This document shows, piece by piece, positions 1-8,882 of a DNA stretch of 64,000 nucleotides. The stretch comes from Mucilaginibacter sp. (GTDB lineage Bacteria; Bacteroidota; Bacteroidia; Sphingobacteriales; Sphingobacteriaceae). The DNA lies in contig JARLHA010000032.1 in the NCBI GenBank assembly GCA_031292485.1, positions 1-64,000 on the forward strand. The letters are read 5' to 3'. The notes under the pieces were generated by a model, which saw nothing but the letters and a program-made list of their open reading frames with translations, was not told where the DNA came from and did not search any database. Every line of letters starts with the position of its first letter. Position 1 is the first letter of the stretch. The translations under genes were made by a program, and so were the position numbers.

Positions 1-429
1 ATACCGTATCCGTCTTTTGGCGGCCTCAACCATTTCCTGGTGGTCAAATACCAGCTTTGGAATACGTTTTAGCGGAAACCATTCGGCATGATAATCATTA
101 CTTAATTGTGTCTCGTATTGATGAATGTCAATCAGGGCAAAGTAAGCCACAGATGCAGTTCTTTCAATCGGATCCCGCCCCGTATCGCCAAAAGTATGCA
201 ATTGTTCAAGGTAAACCCCATCTAAACCGGTGAGTTGCTTTAATATCCTGCTGGCAGCCTGGTCGATGCTTTCATTCGGTTGTACAAAGCCCCCCATCAG
301 GCTCCAGTTACCTTTTTCGGGCTGAAAGCCTCTTTTTATTAAAAGGATCTTTAAAGTCTCACCGTCAAATCCAAAAATAATACAGTCAACTGCTAATAAC
401 AGGCGGGTTTGTTTTGAATATTTATGCAT
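1..429 (-). CDS. Nudix-fold transcriptional regulator, AraR/NrtR-like (partial, 3' end outside window)
   Basis: Reading leftwards from an ATG at 429, 143 codons stay open to the window edge, so the C-terminus is missing. The N-terminal Nudix fold is clear (DCIIFGFDGETLKILLIKRG, then GNWSLMGGFVQPNESI). The Nudix box should read GX5EX7REUXEEXGU. Here the first Gly, first Glu, Arg and last Gly remain, but the catalytic REUxEE segment reads RILKQL, so the metal-binding Glu residues are lost. That is the pattern of NrtR-family regulators, which use a dead Nudix domain as a ligand sensor ahead of a winged helix; in Bacteroides a member of this family (AraR) senses L-arabinose. Divergence from a mutarotase and an arabinan locus supports an arabinose regulator. 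The DNA-binding domain would lie outside the window, so the regulator role is inferred. Confidence 0.8.
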   Translation of the reverse strand, partial: MHKYSKQTRLLLAVDCIIFGFDGETLKILLIKRGFQPEKGNWSLMGGFVQPNESIDQAASRILKQLTGLDGVYLEQLHTFGDTGRDPIERTASVAYFALIDIHQYETQLSNDYHAEWFPLKRIPKLVFDHQEMVEAAKRRIRY

Positions 430-459
430 TTTTAAAAGGCTGGGATTTTATATAGTGAG

Positions 460-467
460 CAAATATA
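460..467 (-). promoter_or_regulatory. Candidate -7 box for the Nudix regulator
   Basis: On the minus strand the sequence TATATTTG fits the Bacteroidota -7 consensus TAnnTTTG exactly and lies about 31 bases upstream of the regulator ATG at 429. I see no clean -33 TTTG at the usual distance, so this is a moderate call. Confidence 0.4.
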
Positions 468-541
468 ATTTTTTTATTGCCTAAATTTTTTTAAGCATCT
501 TTTTATTAAAAAAAATGCCTTTTTTGCAGCAGTTTAAAGGA

Positions 542-566
542 TATTAGTGTATTAACTACGCTAATA
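542..566. promoter_or_regulatory. Candidate operator, 25-bp palindrome in the regulator/galM divergent region
   Basis: Arms tATTAGtGTAtT and AcTACgCTAATa around a central A at 554 give 10 of 12 paired positions. It lies between the divergent Nudix regulator and the mutarotase, where a regulator would control both genes. NrtR-family proteins bind palindromes of about this size. That this protein binds this site is inferred. Confidence 0.5.
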
Positions 567-748
567 AAATAATATTTATTTAAGTGTTTGTTTTACAATT
601 AAAAAAAATATTCTACCTTAGTTTTTAATTGGAACCAGTGCAGGCTGGTGCTAAATATAAACCAAATAGCCAAATTATTAATTTTTAAGTGCGCTTGACT
701 GCTAATTGAAGGAAGCGTTTGCTTATTGATATCTGATTTTTATTAAGT

Positions 749-1930
749 ATGAGAACAATTGCTACAAACTTTTTTTTTACTCTTTTATTGGGAGCGCTAT
801 TTTGCATGGGCTGCCAGTCCCCATTTCAAAAAACTGCAACTGCTGCTGATTCTGCTGCCGTACAACCGGCAAAAATACCTGATGCTCGAAGTTTTAAAGA
901 AGATATAGATGGGAAACAAACCGGTTTTTTCATTTTAAAGAACAGCAAAAATTTCCAGGTGGCTATTACTAATTACGGTGGGAGGATTGTAAGTGTGTTA
1001 GCACCTGATAAAAATGGGAAACTTGTTGATGTAGTATTAGGCTACGACGATGTAAAAACTTATCAAAAACCAAAGGAGCCTTTTTTCGGGGCTATAATAG
1101 GCCGCTATGGCAACCGGATAGCCAAAGGAAAATTTGCGCTTGAAGGGAAAACGTACCAGCTTGACATAAATGATGGCGTAAACACACTGCATGGCGGTTT
1201 TAGCGGCTTTTATTCAAAGGTTTGGGATGCGAAACAATTGTCTCTGCAAATGCTGGAATTATCTTATCTTTCTAAAGATGGAGAGGGTGGTTATCCCGGG
1301 AATCTGAAGGTTAAAGTTACCTACACTTTAACGGATGATAATGCTATAAAAATAGCATATTCAGCTACCACAGATAAAACCACCATTGTAAACCTCACCA
1401 ATCATGCTTATTTTAATTTAAGCGGGGCAGGGAGCTCAACCATTACCGACCATTTATTGCAGATTGATGCGGACACGTTTACCCCGATTGATACCACGTT
1501 GATCCCGACAGGAAAACTACAGCCGGTTAAAGGGACCCCATTTGATTTTACTTCTGCCAAGGCAATTGGTGCTGATATTGGTCAACAAAATGATCAGCTT
1601 AAAAATGGCAAAGGTTACGACCATAATTTTGTGCTGAATAAAAATGACGGCAGCAAGCCCGTTGCTACTGTTGTTAGCCCCAAAACCGGTATCATTATGG
1701 AAGTTTATACCACCGAACCGGGCCTGCAATTTTACAGCGGCAATTTTTTAACCGGTAAAACGAATGATGGTAAAGGCAAAGCGGCTTATGGTTATCGTTC
1801 GGCTTTTTGCCTCGAAACACAGCATTTTCCGGACTCTCCGAACGAAGCGGCATTTCCTTCAACAATTTTAAAATCCGGAGCAATATATCATACCCTAACT
1901 ACCTACAAGTTTCTGAATAAAAAACGTTAA
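749..1930 (+). CDS. galM: Aldose 1-epimerase (mutarotase), exported lipoprotein
   Basis: 393 residues. It interconverts alpha and beta anomers of aldoses such as galactose or arabinose. A signal peptide ends in a lipobox (LFCMGC, Cys about 22), so the protein is expected to be anchored in an envelope membrane. The GalM fold follows: FFGAIIGRYGNRIAKG near 110-125, NTLHGG near 150, the conserved LTNHAYFNLSG near 216-226 with its catalytic His, and a C-terminal ETQHFPDSPN stretch with the conserved FCLETQ Glu. It opens the arabinan locus and probably speeds sugar conversion after oligosaccharide cleavage. The next gene starts 52 bases downstream without an obvious terminator, so read-through into the sigma factor is possible. 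Confidence 0.93.
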   Translation: MRTIATNFFFTLLLGALFCMGCQSPFQKTATAADSAAVQPAKIPDARSFKEDIDGKQTGFFILKNSKNFQVAITNYGGRIVSVLAPDKNGKLVDVVLGYDDVKTYQKPKEPFFGAIIGRYGNRIAKGKFALEGKTYQLDINDGVNTLHGGFSGFYSKVWDAKQLSLQMLELSYLSKDGEGGYPGNLKVKVTYTLTDDNAIKIAYSATTDKTTIVNLTNHAYFNLSGAGSSTITDHLLQIDADTFTPIDTTLIPTGKLQPVKGTPFDFTSAKAIGADIGQQNDQLKNGKGYDHNFVLNKNDGSKPVATVVSPKTGIIMEVYTTEPGLQFYSGNFLTGKTNDGKGKAAYGYRSAFCLETQHFPDSPNEAAFPSTILKSGAIYHTLTTYKFLNKKR

Positions 1931-1982
1931 AAGACATTCAGCTAATATTCTATTGATCCAGATTTTTAAATTAAACTGACTA

Positions 1983-2579
1983 ATGGTGCCGGAGTCCGAA
2001 ATAAAAGATTTATTGGGTGAGATTGCTTTAAATAACAGTCGGACGTCCTTCAAGAGGCTGTATCTATTGTATTATAATAAATTATTCAGCCTGGCAAAAT
2101 CGTTAGTAAAATTTGATGAAGCAGCCGAAGAGATTACCGATGATGTGTTTTTAAATCTTTGGACTAACCGGAGCAGTTTGACCTCAATCAATAACTTTAC
2201 CTATTATTGTTATACCGCAGTAAAAAACAAGTCGCTTACCCATCTTTCCAAGCCACAGATTAAGAGAATTGAATTGGAAGATGTCGGTTTCGAAATTAAC
2301 GATACATCAGCCAATGCAGAAGACCTGCTTATTGCTGAAGATCTTTCCAGGATCATCAATCATTCATTGAGTAAACTCCCGGAACAATGCAGACTTGTAT
2401 TTAAATTATTGAGAGAAGATGGTTTGAAATACAGAGAGGTTGCCGAACTGTTAGATATATCTGTTAAAACTGTTGAATACCATATGGGCAATGCCCTAAA
2501 ACGATTGAGCCAGGATATAAAAAATTCCAATAAAGCGATTAACACGCCAGCTCCAAATATTTTATTTCAAAAAAAGTAA
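1983..2579 (+). CDS. ECF RNA polymerase sigma-70 factor, Bacteroidota family
   Basis: 198 residues with region 2 in the first half (FKRLYLLYYNKLFSLAKSL, then EITDDVFLNLWTNR) and a region 4 helix-turn-helix near 133-180 (LPEQCRLVFKLLREDGLKYREVAELL, then SVKTVEYHMGNALKRL). Its partner is the FecR-like anti-sigma gene 56 bases downstream. Together with the STN-domain SusC receptor they form a standard trans-envelope signalling unit. Substrate on the receptor would release this sigma factor to transcribe the SusC/D and enzyme genes. The exact promoters it recognises cannot be told from the sequence. Confidence 0.93.
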   Translation: MVPESEIKDLLGEIALNNSRTSFKRLYLLYYNKLFSLAKSLVKFDEAAEEITDDVFLNLWTNRSSLTSINNFTYYCYTAVKNKSLTHLSKPQIKRIELEDVGFEINDTSANAEDLLIAEDLSRIINHSLSKLPEQCRLVFKLLREDGLKYREVAELLDISVKTVEYHMGNALKRLSQDIKNSNKAINTPAPNILFQKK

Positions 2580-2635
2580 GTTTTTCACCAGGGTATATTC
2601 ATTATTCATAGTCTTTATATGCAGAACCGTATATA

Positions 2636-3718
2636 ATGATTAATAATGTTTGGTTACTTATCGGCAAAAAGTTAAACAGCGAAGCTTCCCCCGAAGAATT
2701 GCGTGAACTGGAAGAAATATTGCAAAATAGCAATCCCGAACGGTATCCGCTTGCTTTATTGGAAGAGATCTGGAAAAATCAACATCAAACAAAATCAGAC
2801 GGGAAGTTAGAAAAAAAATGGAAGGCTTTTGAAGATAAGATTAATGCAGCGGAAGAAAATGAACTTATTGAAGCAACATTTGAGAAAAGAAGCATCCGGC
2901 AAAGAATAATAAAGCTTGTTAAAATATCCGCGTGGATAGCAGCCGCAAGTTTAGTTTTGGGGCTTTTTTGGTTTACCCGGGATGGGCGCACGAACAACAG
3001 CCAACCAAATGAGATTATTGCTCCGAAAAGTGGTTTCAGTAAAGTTCAGTTGCCAGACGGTAGCAGGGTTTGGCTAAACGCCGGGAGTAAGCTGGCTTAT
3101 AATGTTGATTATGGCAGCCAGTTCAGAAAAGTATCACTGTCCGGGGAAGCATTTTTTGACGTAGTAAAAGATCCGCAACATCCTTTCATTGTTACAACTT
3201 CAACTATACGGATAAAGGTGCTCGGTACGGAGTTCAACGTACGCTCTTATAATAACGACAAAACTTCGGAAGCTGCCCTGGTAAGGGGAAGAATTGAACT
3301 GACCGTTCTGAAAAATCCCGAAAAGAAAATCATTTTAAAAGCTTCGGAAAAGTTAACCATTATTAACTACGAAAATGCCCCTGATAAGGTATCTGCACAG
3401 GCAAGTTCAGGAGAGGTTGCCGCAGAAATACCACTGATAGCATTAAGCAGGATACACCAGGCAAAGCAGGACACACTACCATCAGAAGCGCTTTGGCTCG
3501 ACAATATACTTGCATTTGATGCTGAAGATTTTGAAAGCATTGCGGTGAAACTTCAGCGCCGGTACGATGTAAATATCGTTTTTAAGAACGATGCGGTAAA
3601 AAGACTAAGATTTACCGGAAGATTTCAGAATGAATCTATCGACAAGGCTTTGAAAGCATTGCAAAGTACCGCCTACTTCCATTATAAAATTGATAATAAC
3701 CAAATTATAATCCACTAA
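2636..3718 (+). CDS. FecR-family anti-sigma factor
   Basis: 360 residues. An N-terminal cytoplasmic part (about 1-97) precedes a single membrane span (ISAWIAAASLVLGLFWFT, about 98-116). A periplasmic FecR domain follows (LPDGSRVWLNAGSKLAY near 138-155, VTTSTIRIKVLGTEFNVRSY, then ALVRGRIEL). The C-terminal 90 residues (LWLDNILAFDAEDFESIAVK, then YFHYKIDNNQIIIH) are the DUF4974-like domain that is itself STN-like. It should hold the upstream sigma factor inactive at the inner membrane until the SusC STN domain signals. It is co-directional with its sigma factor, and the receptor gene follows after 153 bases. Confidence 0.92.
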   Translation: MINNVWLLIGKKLNSEASPEELRELEEILQNSNPERYPLALLEEIWKNQHQTKSDGKLEKKWKAFEDKINAAEENELIEATFEKRSIRQRIIKLVKISAWIAAASLVLGLFWFTRDGRTNNSQPNEIIAPKSGFSKVQLPDGSRVWLNAGSKLAYNVDYGSQFRKVSLSGEAFFDVVKDPQHPFIVTTSTIRIKVLGTEFNVRSYNNDKTSEAALVRGRIELTVLKNPEKKIILKASEKLTIINYENAPDKVSAQASSGEVAAEIPLIALSRIHQAKQDTLPSEALWLDNILAFDAEDFESIAVKLQRRYDVNIVFKNDAVKRLRFTGRFQNESIDKALKALQSTAYFHYKIDNNQIIIH

Positions 3719-3808
3719 TTATTGAACGTAACGAAACAGCCTATGCTTAAATAACCAACTCAACCAGGCCCAAAAAACGGGGAAATGTTGACGCATCCCC
3801 CCGTGTAG

Positions 3809-3827
3809 TGGTATTTATTAACTACCA
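3809..3827. promoter_or_regulatory. Candidate operator upstream of SusC
   Basis: A 19-base imperfect palindrome, TGGTAtTTA/TAAcTACCA around a central T, with 8 of 9 pairs, lies 45 bases before the SusC start. It shares the string TATTAACTAC with the palindrome at 542-566, although the half-site spacing differs. It could be an operator for the Nudix regulator or part of the sigma-dependent promoter region. No function is shown. Confidence 0.35.
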
Positions 3828-3871
3828 GCTCTTTAGAAAACCAAATAGTTAAACAACCTTAATGCTAAATT

Positions 3872-6800
3872 ATGAAAAAAAATGCAAACCGCATTAACCA
3901 ATTGCGGTTGAACCAATTTTTGAAAGTTATACTTATGCTAAAATTTATCCTTATCCTGATAATAGTCTCTTCATACGGGGCTTTTTCAAAGGGGTATGGT
4001 CAGATCAAAATAAACGTCAATTTCGAAAATATTCCCTTAAAAAGGGCACTTAAAGAGATTGAAAAAAAGTCTGATTATCACTTTTTGTATAATGACGACG
4101 TGCTGATAAAGAATGATTTACCGGCGAGTTTAAATGTTAAAAATGCATCGCTTGATGAAGTGATGAATGTATTGCTTAACAAAACCAATCTGAGTTATAC
4201 GTTAAGTGCCGATAACCTCGTGATCATTTCCGAAAAAGGAGGAGTTATTTCGTCGGTTAGTATAACCGGCAAGGTAGCGGACGAAAATGATCAGCCGTTG
4301 CCGGGTGTAACCGTTAAAATTAAAGGCACCGCAATAGGTACGCAAACTGATGTAAAGGGCAAATATGCATTGAGTGTTCCGGATGCCAGCGCTGACAATG
4401 TTACCCTTGTTTTTTCATTTATCGGTTATGAGTCACAGGAAGTTTTACTTAATGGTAATAAGACTATTAATATACAACTTAAACCAGCATCTAACTCACT
4501 AAATGAAGTGGTTGTAGTGGGGTACGGGTCACAGAAAAAGGAAAACCTGACTGGTTCCGTTGCTGTGGTCAATTTAAAAGATGCCGATAAAAGGGTAACT
4601 TTTGATGTAGCCAGAGAGTTGGAGGGGCAAGTTGCAGGTGTTGAAGTTAACGGATCGGGAGTGCCCGGAGAAGGCGTTGTTATTCATATCCGTGGAGTAA
4701 GTTCATTGGCCAATAACAACCCTTTATATATAATTGACGGTGTGCCGACCATGGCGCCTTACGATTTTCCGACAGGCGAGATTGAAAGCCTGCAGGTTAT
4801 TAAAGATGGATCTGCTGGTGCTATTTACGGTTTTAGGGGTGCAAATGGGGTAATTATCATTACCACAAAGAAAGGAAAGAACGGACCGCTTAAAATTAAC
4901 TACAACGCTTATTACGGAGTTCAGAACAACCCTAAAGAATTATCGCTTACTGACAGGGTTGGCTACCAAAAAATAGCCGATGCTGCTGAAACCAATGCGG
5001 GTATATCGCTGGCGCCTGCAAATGACCCAACGTCAAGTTTGTTTATAAGTAACGTAAATACAAACTGGCAGAAGGCCGCCTTTAAAACGGGTCAAACCCA
5101 AAACCACGACCTGAGCTTTTCGGGGGGTAATGAGTTTACATCGTATAATATAGCTTTTGGTTATTATAACCAGACCGGTACGACAGTTGCCGGCCCCAAC
5201 TATCAGCGTTATAATGTAAGCGCCGGTATGCAGGGTAAAAAGGGTATATTTTCTTATGGAGCAAAACTTTCTTTTACAGAAGCAGATTATAGGAATTTAG
5301 CCTATCCGCGTTTGCATGGTACAGGTAACGAAATTGTGGACCTTGTAGATGCAATTCCAACTATGCCAGTATACGATCCATTACGTTTAGGCGGTTATGG
5401 CGGGGTAGATCAGAACACCCAAAGGGCAATCTCTTTAAATATTATCGGGGTAAACAACCTGATTACCAACACAAGTCAGCATGATCGCTTTTTAGGATCT
5501 GCGTGGGCTGAATTGGCACTGGCAAAGAATTTAACCTATCGTGTAAATATGAGCTACGACAGGACTGATTTTAGTAGTTATTATTTTGAACCAACATACG
5601 ATTTAGGATGGTTTTATCCAAGTGTTTCGGCCTATTACAGCAATGGCAGAAGCGCAGCGTTTACTTCGGTTATAGAAAACACCTTAAACTATAAGATAAC
5701 AGCAGGTAAACATAATCTTGAATTACTTGCCGGTACAGCTTATCAAAAAGACAGTAACAGCAGCATATTTGGCTATGCTACCGGTTTAACTCAGCCGTAC
5801 CTGCAATCGTTTGACAATGTAAGTATCCTTGCAGATAAGTCTGTACTTGGTAACAGTGGTGTCCGTTATTTTTATTCACCAATATTCGGGCGTGTTAACT
5901 ACAATTATGATGAGCGCTATTTAATCACCGGTAACGTTAGAAGGGATGGCAGCTCGCAACTTACTGCAAATAACCGTTATGGTAATTTTGGCGGTGTTTC
6001 CGTAGGCTGGAATATCAACAAAGAACATTTTATTCATCTTCCTGATGCTATTACTGCTTTAAAATTACGCGCCGGCGTTGGCGTTCAGGGTAACGTTGAA
6101 GCCTTGGGTTGGTATCCGTATCAGGGTATTGTAAATGCGAATGCCGGTTATGCTTTCAGTACAGGTAGCAACACCTCCCTTGTATCCGGAACTACGCAGA
6201 CTCAGGTATTTAATCAACAAGCGAAATGGGAACAAAAACAAACTAAAGATATAGGATTTGATTTAAGTATGTTCAATGACCAGTTAGCATTTACTGCCGA
6301 ATATTATGATAACAAAATTAACGGTATCCTTTTACCTGTGCCTATTGCTCCATCGGTAGGGGCAATCAATACACCGGTTGTCAACGGGGCTACATTTACC
6401 AACAAAGGTTTTGAGTTTAGTGTAACTTATCATAGCCAAACTAAAAGTGATTTCCACTATGACATCAGCGCCAATGCATCAACCCTAGCAAATAAAGTAT
6501 TGGCTTTAGGTAACGGCAATATTCCGATTTACGGGGCATACAGCAAAACAGAGGTTGGCCACGAAGTCGGCCAACTGTATGGTTATGTTACAGATGGCAT
6601 TTTTCAGAATGCGGCCGATCTGTCATCTCATGCCAAACAGATTGGTGCTACAATAGGCGACGTTAAATTTAAAGATTTGAACGGAGACGGGGTTATTGAT
6701 GGTAACGACCAAACATATCTTGGGTCGGCAATACCAAAATTTTACTTCGGGTTAAACTTTAGCGCTAACTATAAAAGCTTTGACGCCTCCATCTTCATCC

Positions 6801-7228
6801 AGGGCAATACCGGCAGTAAAATAGCTGATGGTGTTTACCAGGGCCTGATGACCGGACAATATGGTAATGCTTCTACAGATGAATTGAATTACTGGACGCC
6901 AACAAATACAAACACTAACGTGCCAAGGCCTATTATCGGGGACCCTAATGCGAACGGAAGAAATTCTGACAGGTTTATACAGGACGCATCTTATGCACGT
7001 ATCCAAACTGCACAGCTCGGTTATACCATACCCGCTGCGACACTTAACAGAACGCATGTATTTAGCCGCTTCCGCGTATATCTTTCCGGACAAAATTTGT
7101 ATACACTAAGTAAGTATAAAGGATTTGATCCTGATTTTATTAATGACGGAACTGTTAACAGGGGCTTTGATTATGGATCGTTCCCCAATCCGCGTACCAT
7201 ACTATTAGGTGTGCAAATTGGTCTTTAA
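3872..7228 (+). CDS. SusC-like TonB-dependent outer-membrane transporter with STN domain
   Basis: 1118 residues. Order: long signal peptide (to about 44), STN domain (about 46-118, NIPLKRALKEIEKKSDYHFL), carboxypeptidase-D-like beta sandwich (about 128-203), then a SusC plug (NEVVVVGYGSQKKENLTGSV near 213) with the family signatures NPLYIIDGVP and AIYGFRGANGVIIITTKKG. A 22-strand-type barrel follows and ends in ILLGVQIGL. SusC imports oligosaccharides across the outer membrane, powered by TonB, with a SusD lid. The STN domain marks receptors that talk to a FecR anti-sigma factor, matching the two genes upstream. Arabinan-derived oligosaccharides are the likely cargo, judged only from the enzymes downstream. 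Confidence 0.95.
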   Translation: MKKNANRINQLRLNQFLKVILMLKFILILIIVSSYGAFSKGYGQIKINVNFENIPLKRALKEIEKKSDYHFLYNDDVLIKNDLPASLNVKNASLDEVMNVLLNKTNLSYTLSADNLVIISEKGGVISSVSITGKVADENDQPLPGVTVKIKGTAIGTQTDVKGKYALSVPDASADNVTLVFSFIGYESQEVLLNGNKTINIQLKPASNSLNEVVVVGYGSQKKENLTGSVAVVNLKDADKRVTFDVARELEGQVAGVEVNGSGVPGEGVVIHIRGVSSLANNNPLYIIDGVPTMAPYDFPTGEIESLQVIKDGSAGAIYGFRGANGVIIITTKKGKNGPLKINYNAYYGVQNNPKELSLTDRVGYQKIADAAETNAGISLAPANDPTSSLFISNVNTNWQKAAFKTGQTQNHDLSFSGGNEFTSYNIAFGYYNQTGTTVAGPNYQRYNVSAGMQGKKGIFSYGAKLSFTEADYRNLAYPRLHGTGNEIVDLVDAIPTMPVYDPLRLGGYGGVDQNTQRAISLNIIGVNNLITNTSQHDRFLGSAWAELALAKNLTYRVNMSYDRTDFSSYYFEPTYDLGWFYPSVSAYYSNGRSAAFTSVIENTLNYKITAGKHNLELLAGTAYQKDSNSSIFGYATGLTQPYLQSFDNVSILADKSVLGNSGVRYFYSPIFGRVNYNYDERYLITGNVRRDGSSQLTANNRYGNFGGVSVGWNINKEHFIHLPDAITALKLRAGVGVQGNVEALGWYPYQGIVNANAGYAFSTGSNTSLVSGTTQTQVFNQQAKWEQKQTKDIGFDLSMFNDQLAFTAEYYDNKINGILLPVPIAPSVGAINTPVVNGATFTNKGFEFSVTYHSQTKSDFHYDISANASTLANKVLALGNGNIPIYGAYSKTEVGHEVGQLYGYVTDGIFQNAADLSSHAKQIGATIGDVKFKDLNGDGVIDGNDQTYLGSAIPKFYFGLNFSANYKSFDASIFIQGNTGSKIADGVYQGLMTGQYGNASTDELNYWTPTNTNTNVPRPIIGDPNANGRNSDRFIQDASYARIQTAQLGYTIPAATLNRTHVFSRFRVYLSGQNLYTLSKYKGFDPDFINDGTVNRGFDYGSFPNPRTILLGVQIGL

Positions 7229-7254
7229 TATTAACTATTTTAATATTTATTATA

Positions 7255-8811
7255 ATGAAAAAGATTTTCAATAAAAATATAGCAGCGATCACACTATTGT
7301 TAGTATTTACGGTAAGCTGCAAAAAAAGTGACCTGAATACCGTTAACCCAAACGCCCAAACGACCCAAACATTCTGGAATACCGGAGATGACGCGGTTAA
7401 AGGAATTAATGCCGTGTACGGGAGCTTAATAATTGATGGTTCATATATGCGTTTTACGCCGGTAATACAAAACACCAGGGGTGATGATGCAACCAGCAAT
7501 AGTCCGTGGGACCAGATTTACAACTGCGGCAAGTTCAATATTATTTCTACCGGGTTTACTTCATCTATTGCCTGGACAGCCTATTACCAGGGGGTTTTAC
7601 GGGCTAATGAAGTGCTTCAATACGTTCCGAAAATTAATATGGACGCAGACCTTAAAAATCGGGTATTAGGCCAGGCATATTTTTTAAGGGGCTTATACTA
7701 CTTTCATTTGGCCGATTTTTACAAGAACGTTCCTATGCCGCTAACGCCGGCCGCTGGTCCGGCTGATTATACGGCAAAACAACAACCACAGAGTGTTGTA
7801 TGGCAGCAAGTGATTAGCGATTTTAAAAACGCGGCAAGTTTGTTACCAGTGAGCTATGCTAATTTAGGCACAGTTGATAATCAGGTTGGCAGGGCCACTA
7901 AGGGCGCAGCGATGGCATTTTTGGGAAAGACGTATTTGTTCACTAAAGATTTTAATAATGCCGCAACTCAATTTAAGGCTGTTATTGATTTGGGTGTATA
8001 CAGTTTGATGCCTAATTATTATGATAATTTCTTTACTAATTCGGAAAATAATGCCGAGTCGGTATTTGAAGTTCAGTTTACCAGGGATGGTGGTACGGAT
8101 TTAGGATGGGGCGGCGATCCTGGTTCTACCTGGGGGCACACTTCGGCCCGCGCTATAACGTTCGGTGCTTTTAGCTTTGGTTTTGGAGATGTTCAGCCTA
8201 CACGGGCACTTTATAATGACTATTTGCTGGAGCCGACCAAAACCGGCGGCGTTGACCCCCGTTTAGACGTAACCATGTATTACAATAAACCAGGTGAAAT
8301 GTTATATGGACAAAGTTTTGCAGCCGCGTATGCTGGCAGTTCTTCGATGAGCGCTCTTTTTTGCCATAAATACGAGAATGGTGATAGCGGGCAGCCGAAC
8401 GAATATGACTGGCGCTCGGGCATTAATGAGCGGATGATGCGTTATGCTGATGTGCTTTTGATGTATGCCGAATGTTTGAATGAACTGGGCAGTACAGCAC
8501 AGGCATATCCTTATATTCAGCAGGTGCGCGATCGGGCCAATTTAGCTAACCTGGCAACTATCAGCCCTGGTATGACACAATCACAAATGCGCGATCAGAT
8601 TGCCCACGAGCGTTTCCTTGAATTCTCGCTTGAAGGCCACCGTTTTGATGACATTGTCCGGTGGGGATGGTTACAGGATCCGGCTAAACTTGCATGGTTA
8701 AAATCAAGAGATCCTGAATTTAATACCTATCAACCAGGAAGAGAGTACCTGCCTATACCATTGGGAGAACTTCAGACTAACCCAAATGTAGTCCAAAATC
8801 CAACCTATTAA
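7255..8811 (+). CDS. SusD/RagB-family substrate-binding lipoprotein
   Basis: 518 residues, 26 bases after SusC and surely co-transcribed. A lipoprotein signal peptide ends VFTVSC (Cys about 22), placing it on the outer-membrane surface as the lid of the SusC channel. SusD hallmarks are visible: NTFWNTGDDAVKGINAVYG-like start, TPR-like helices (GQAYFLRGLYYFHLADFY, GAAMAFLGKTYLFTKDF), the RYADVLLMYAECLNELG segment near 390, IAHERFLEFSLEGHRFDDIVRWG near 440 and the terminal YLPIPLGELQTNPN. It ends just before a strong hairpin terminator, so the SusCD pair is separated from the enzyme genes at the mRNA level. Confidence 0.95.
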   Translation: MKKIFNKNIAAITLLLVFTVSCKKSDLNTVNPNAQTTQTFWNTGDDAVKGINAVYGSLIIDGSYMRFTPVIQNTRGDDATSNSPWDQIYNCGKFNIISTGFTSSIAWTAYYQGVLRANEVLQYVPKINMDADLKNRVLGQAYFLRGLYYFHLADFYKNVPMPLTPAAGPADYTAKQQPQSVVWQQVISDFKNAASLLPVSYANLGTVDNQVGRATKGAAMAFLGKTYLFTKDFNNAATQFKAVIDLGVYSLMPNYYDNFFTNSENNAESVFEVQFTRDGGTDLGWGGDPGSTWGHTSARAITFGAFSFGFGDVQPTRALYNDYLLEPTKTGGVDPRLDVTMYYNKPGEMLYGQSFAAAYAGSSSMSALFCHKYENGDSGQPNEYDWRSGINERMMRYADVLLMYAECLNELGSTAQAYPYIQQVRDRANLANLATISPGMTQSQMRDQIAHERFLEFSLEGHRFDDIVRWGWLQDPAKLAWLKSRDPEFNTYQPGREYLPIPLGELQTNPNVVQNPTY

Positions 8812-8817
8812 TTTGAT

Positions 8818-8857
8818 AAGGGGCTGTATTATGCAAAATATGCAGCCCCTTTTTTAT
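8818..8857 (+). terminator. Rho-independent terminator after SusD
   Basis: AAGGGGCTGTAT pairs with ATGCAGCCCCTT (one G-T wobble) around a short loop and is followed directly by a T-run. It lies 7 bases after the SusD stop. Partial read-through to the enzyme genes is plausible because the next start is only 25 bases on. Confidence 0.85.
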
Positions 8858-8882
8858 AAAATGTAATACTAACTCAATAGCC

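Larger units (their letters stand above)
430..748. other. Divergent intergenic region between regulator and mutarotase
   Basis: AT-rich stretch of 319 bases with no gene. It holds the regulator -7 box (460-467), the palindrome (542-566) and, for the mutarotase, a weak promoter-like pair TTTG (587-590) and TACCTTAG (614-621). The 23-base gap between that pair is longer than usual, so it is only suggestive. About 125 bases of leader would precede the mutarotase ATG. Confidence 0.5.

Noticed and set aside
6752..7499. Minus-strand reading frames opposite SusC and SusD
   Set aside because: They have no recognisable domain and lie wholly within strong coding frames on the other strand, so they are shadows.
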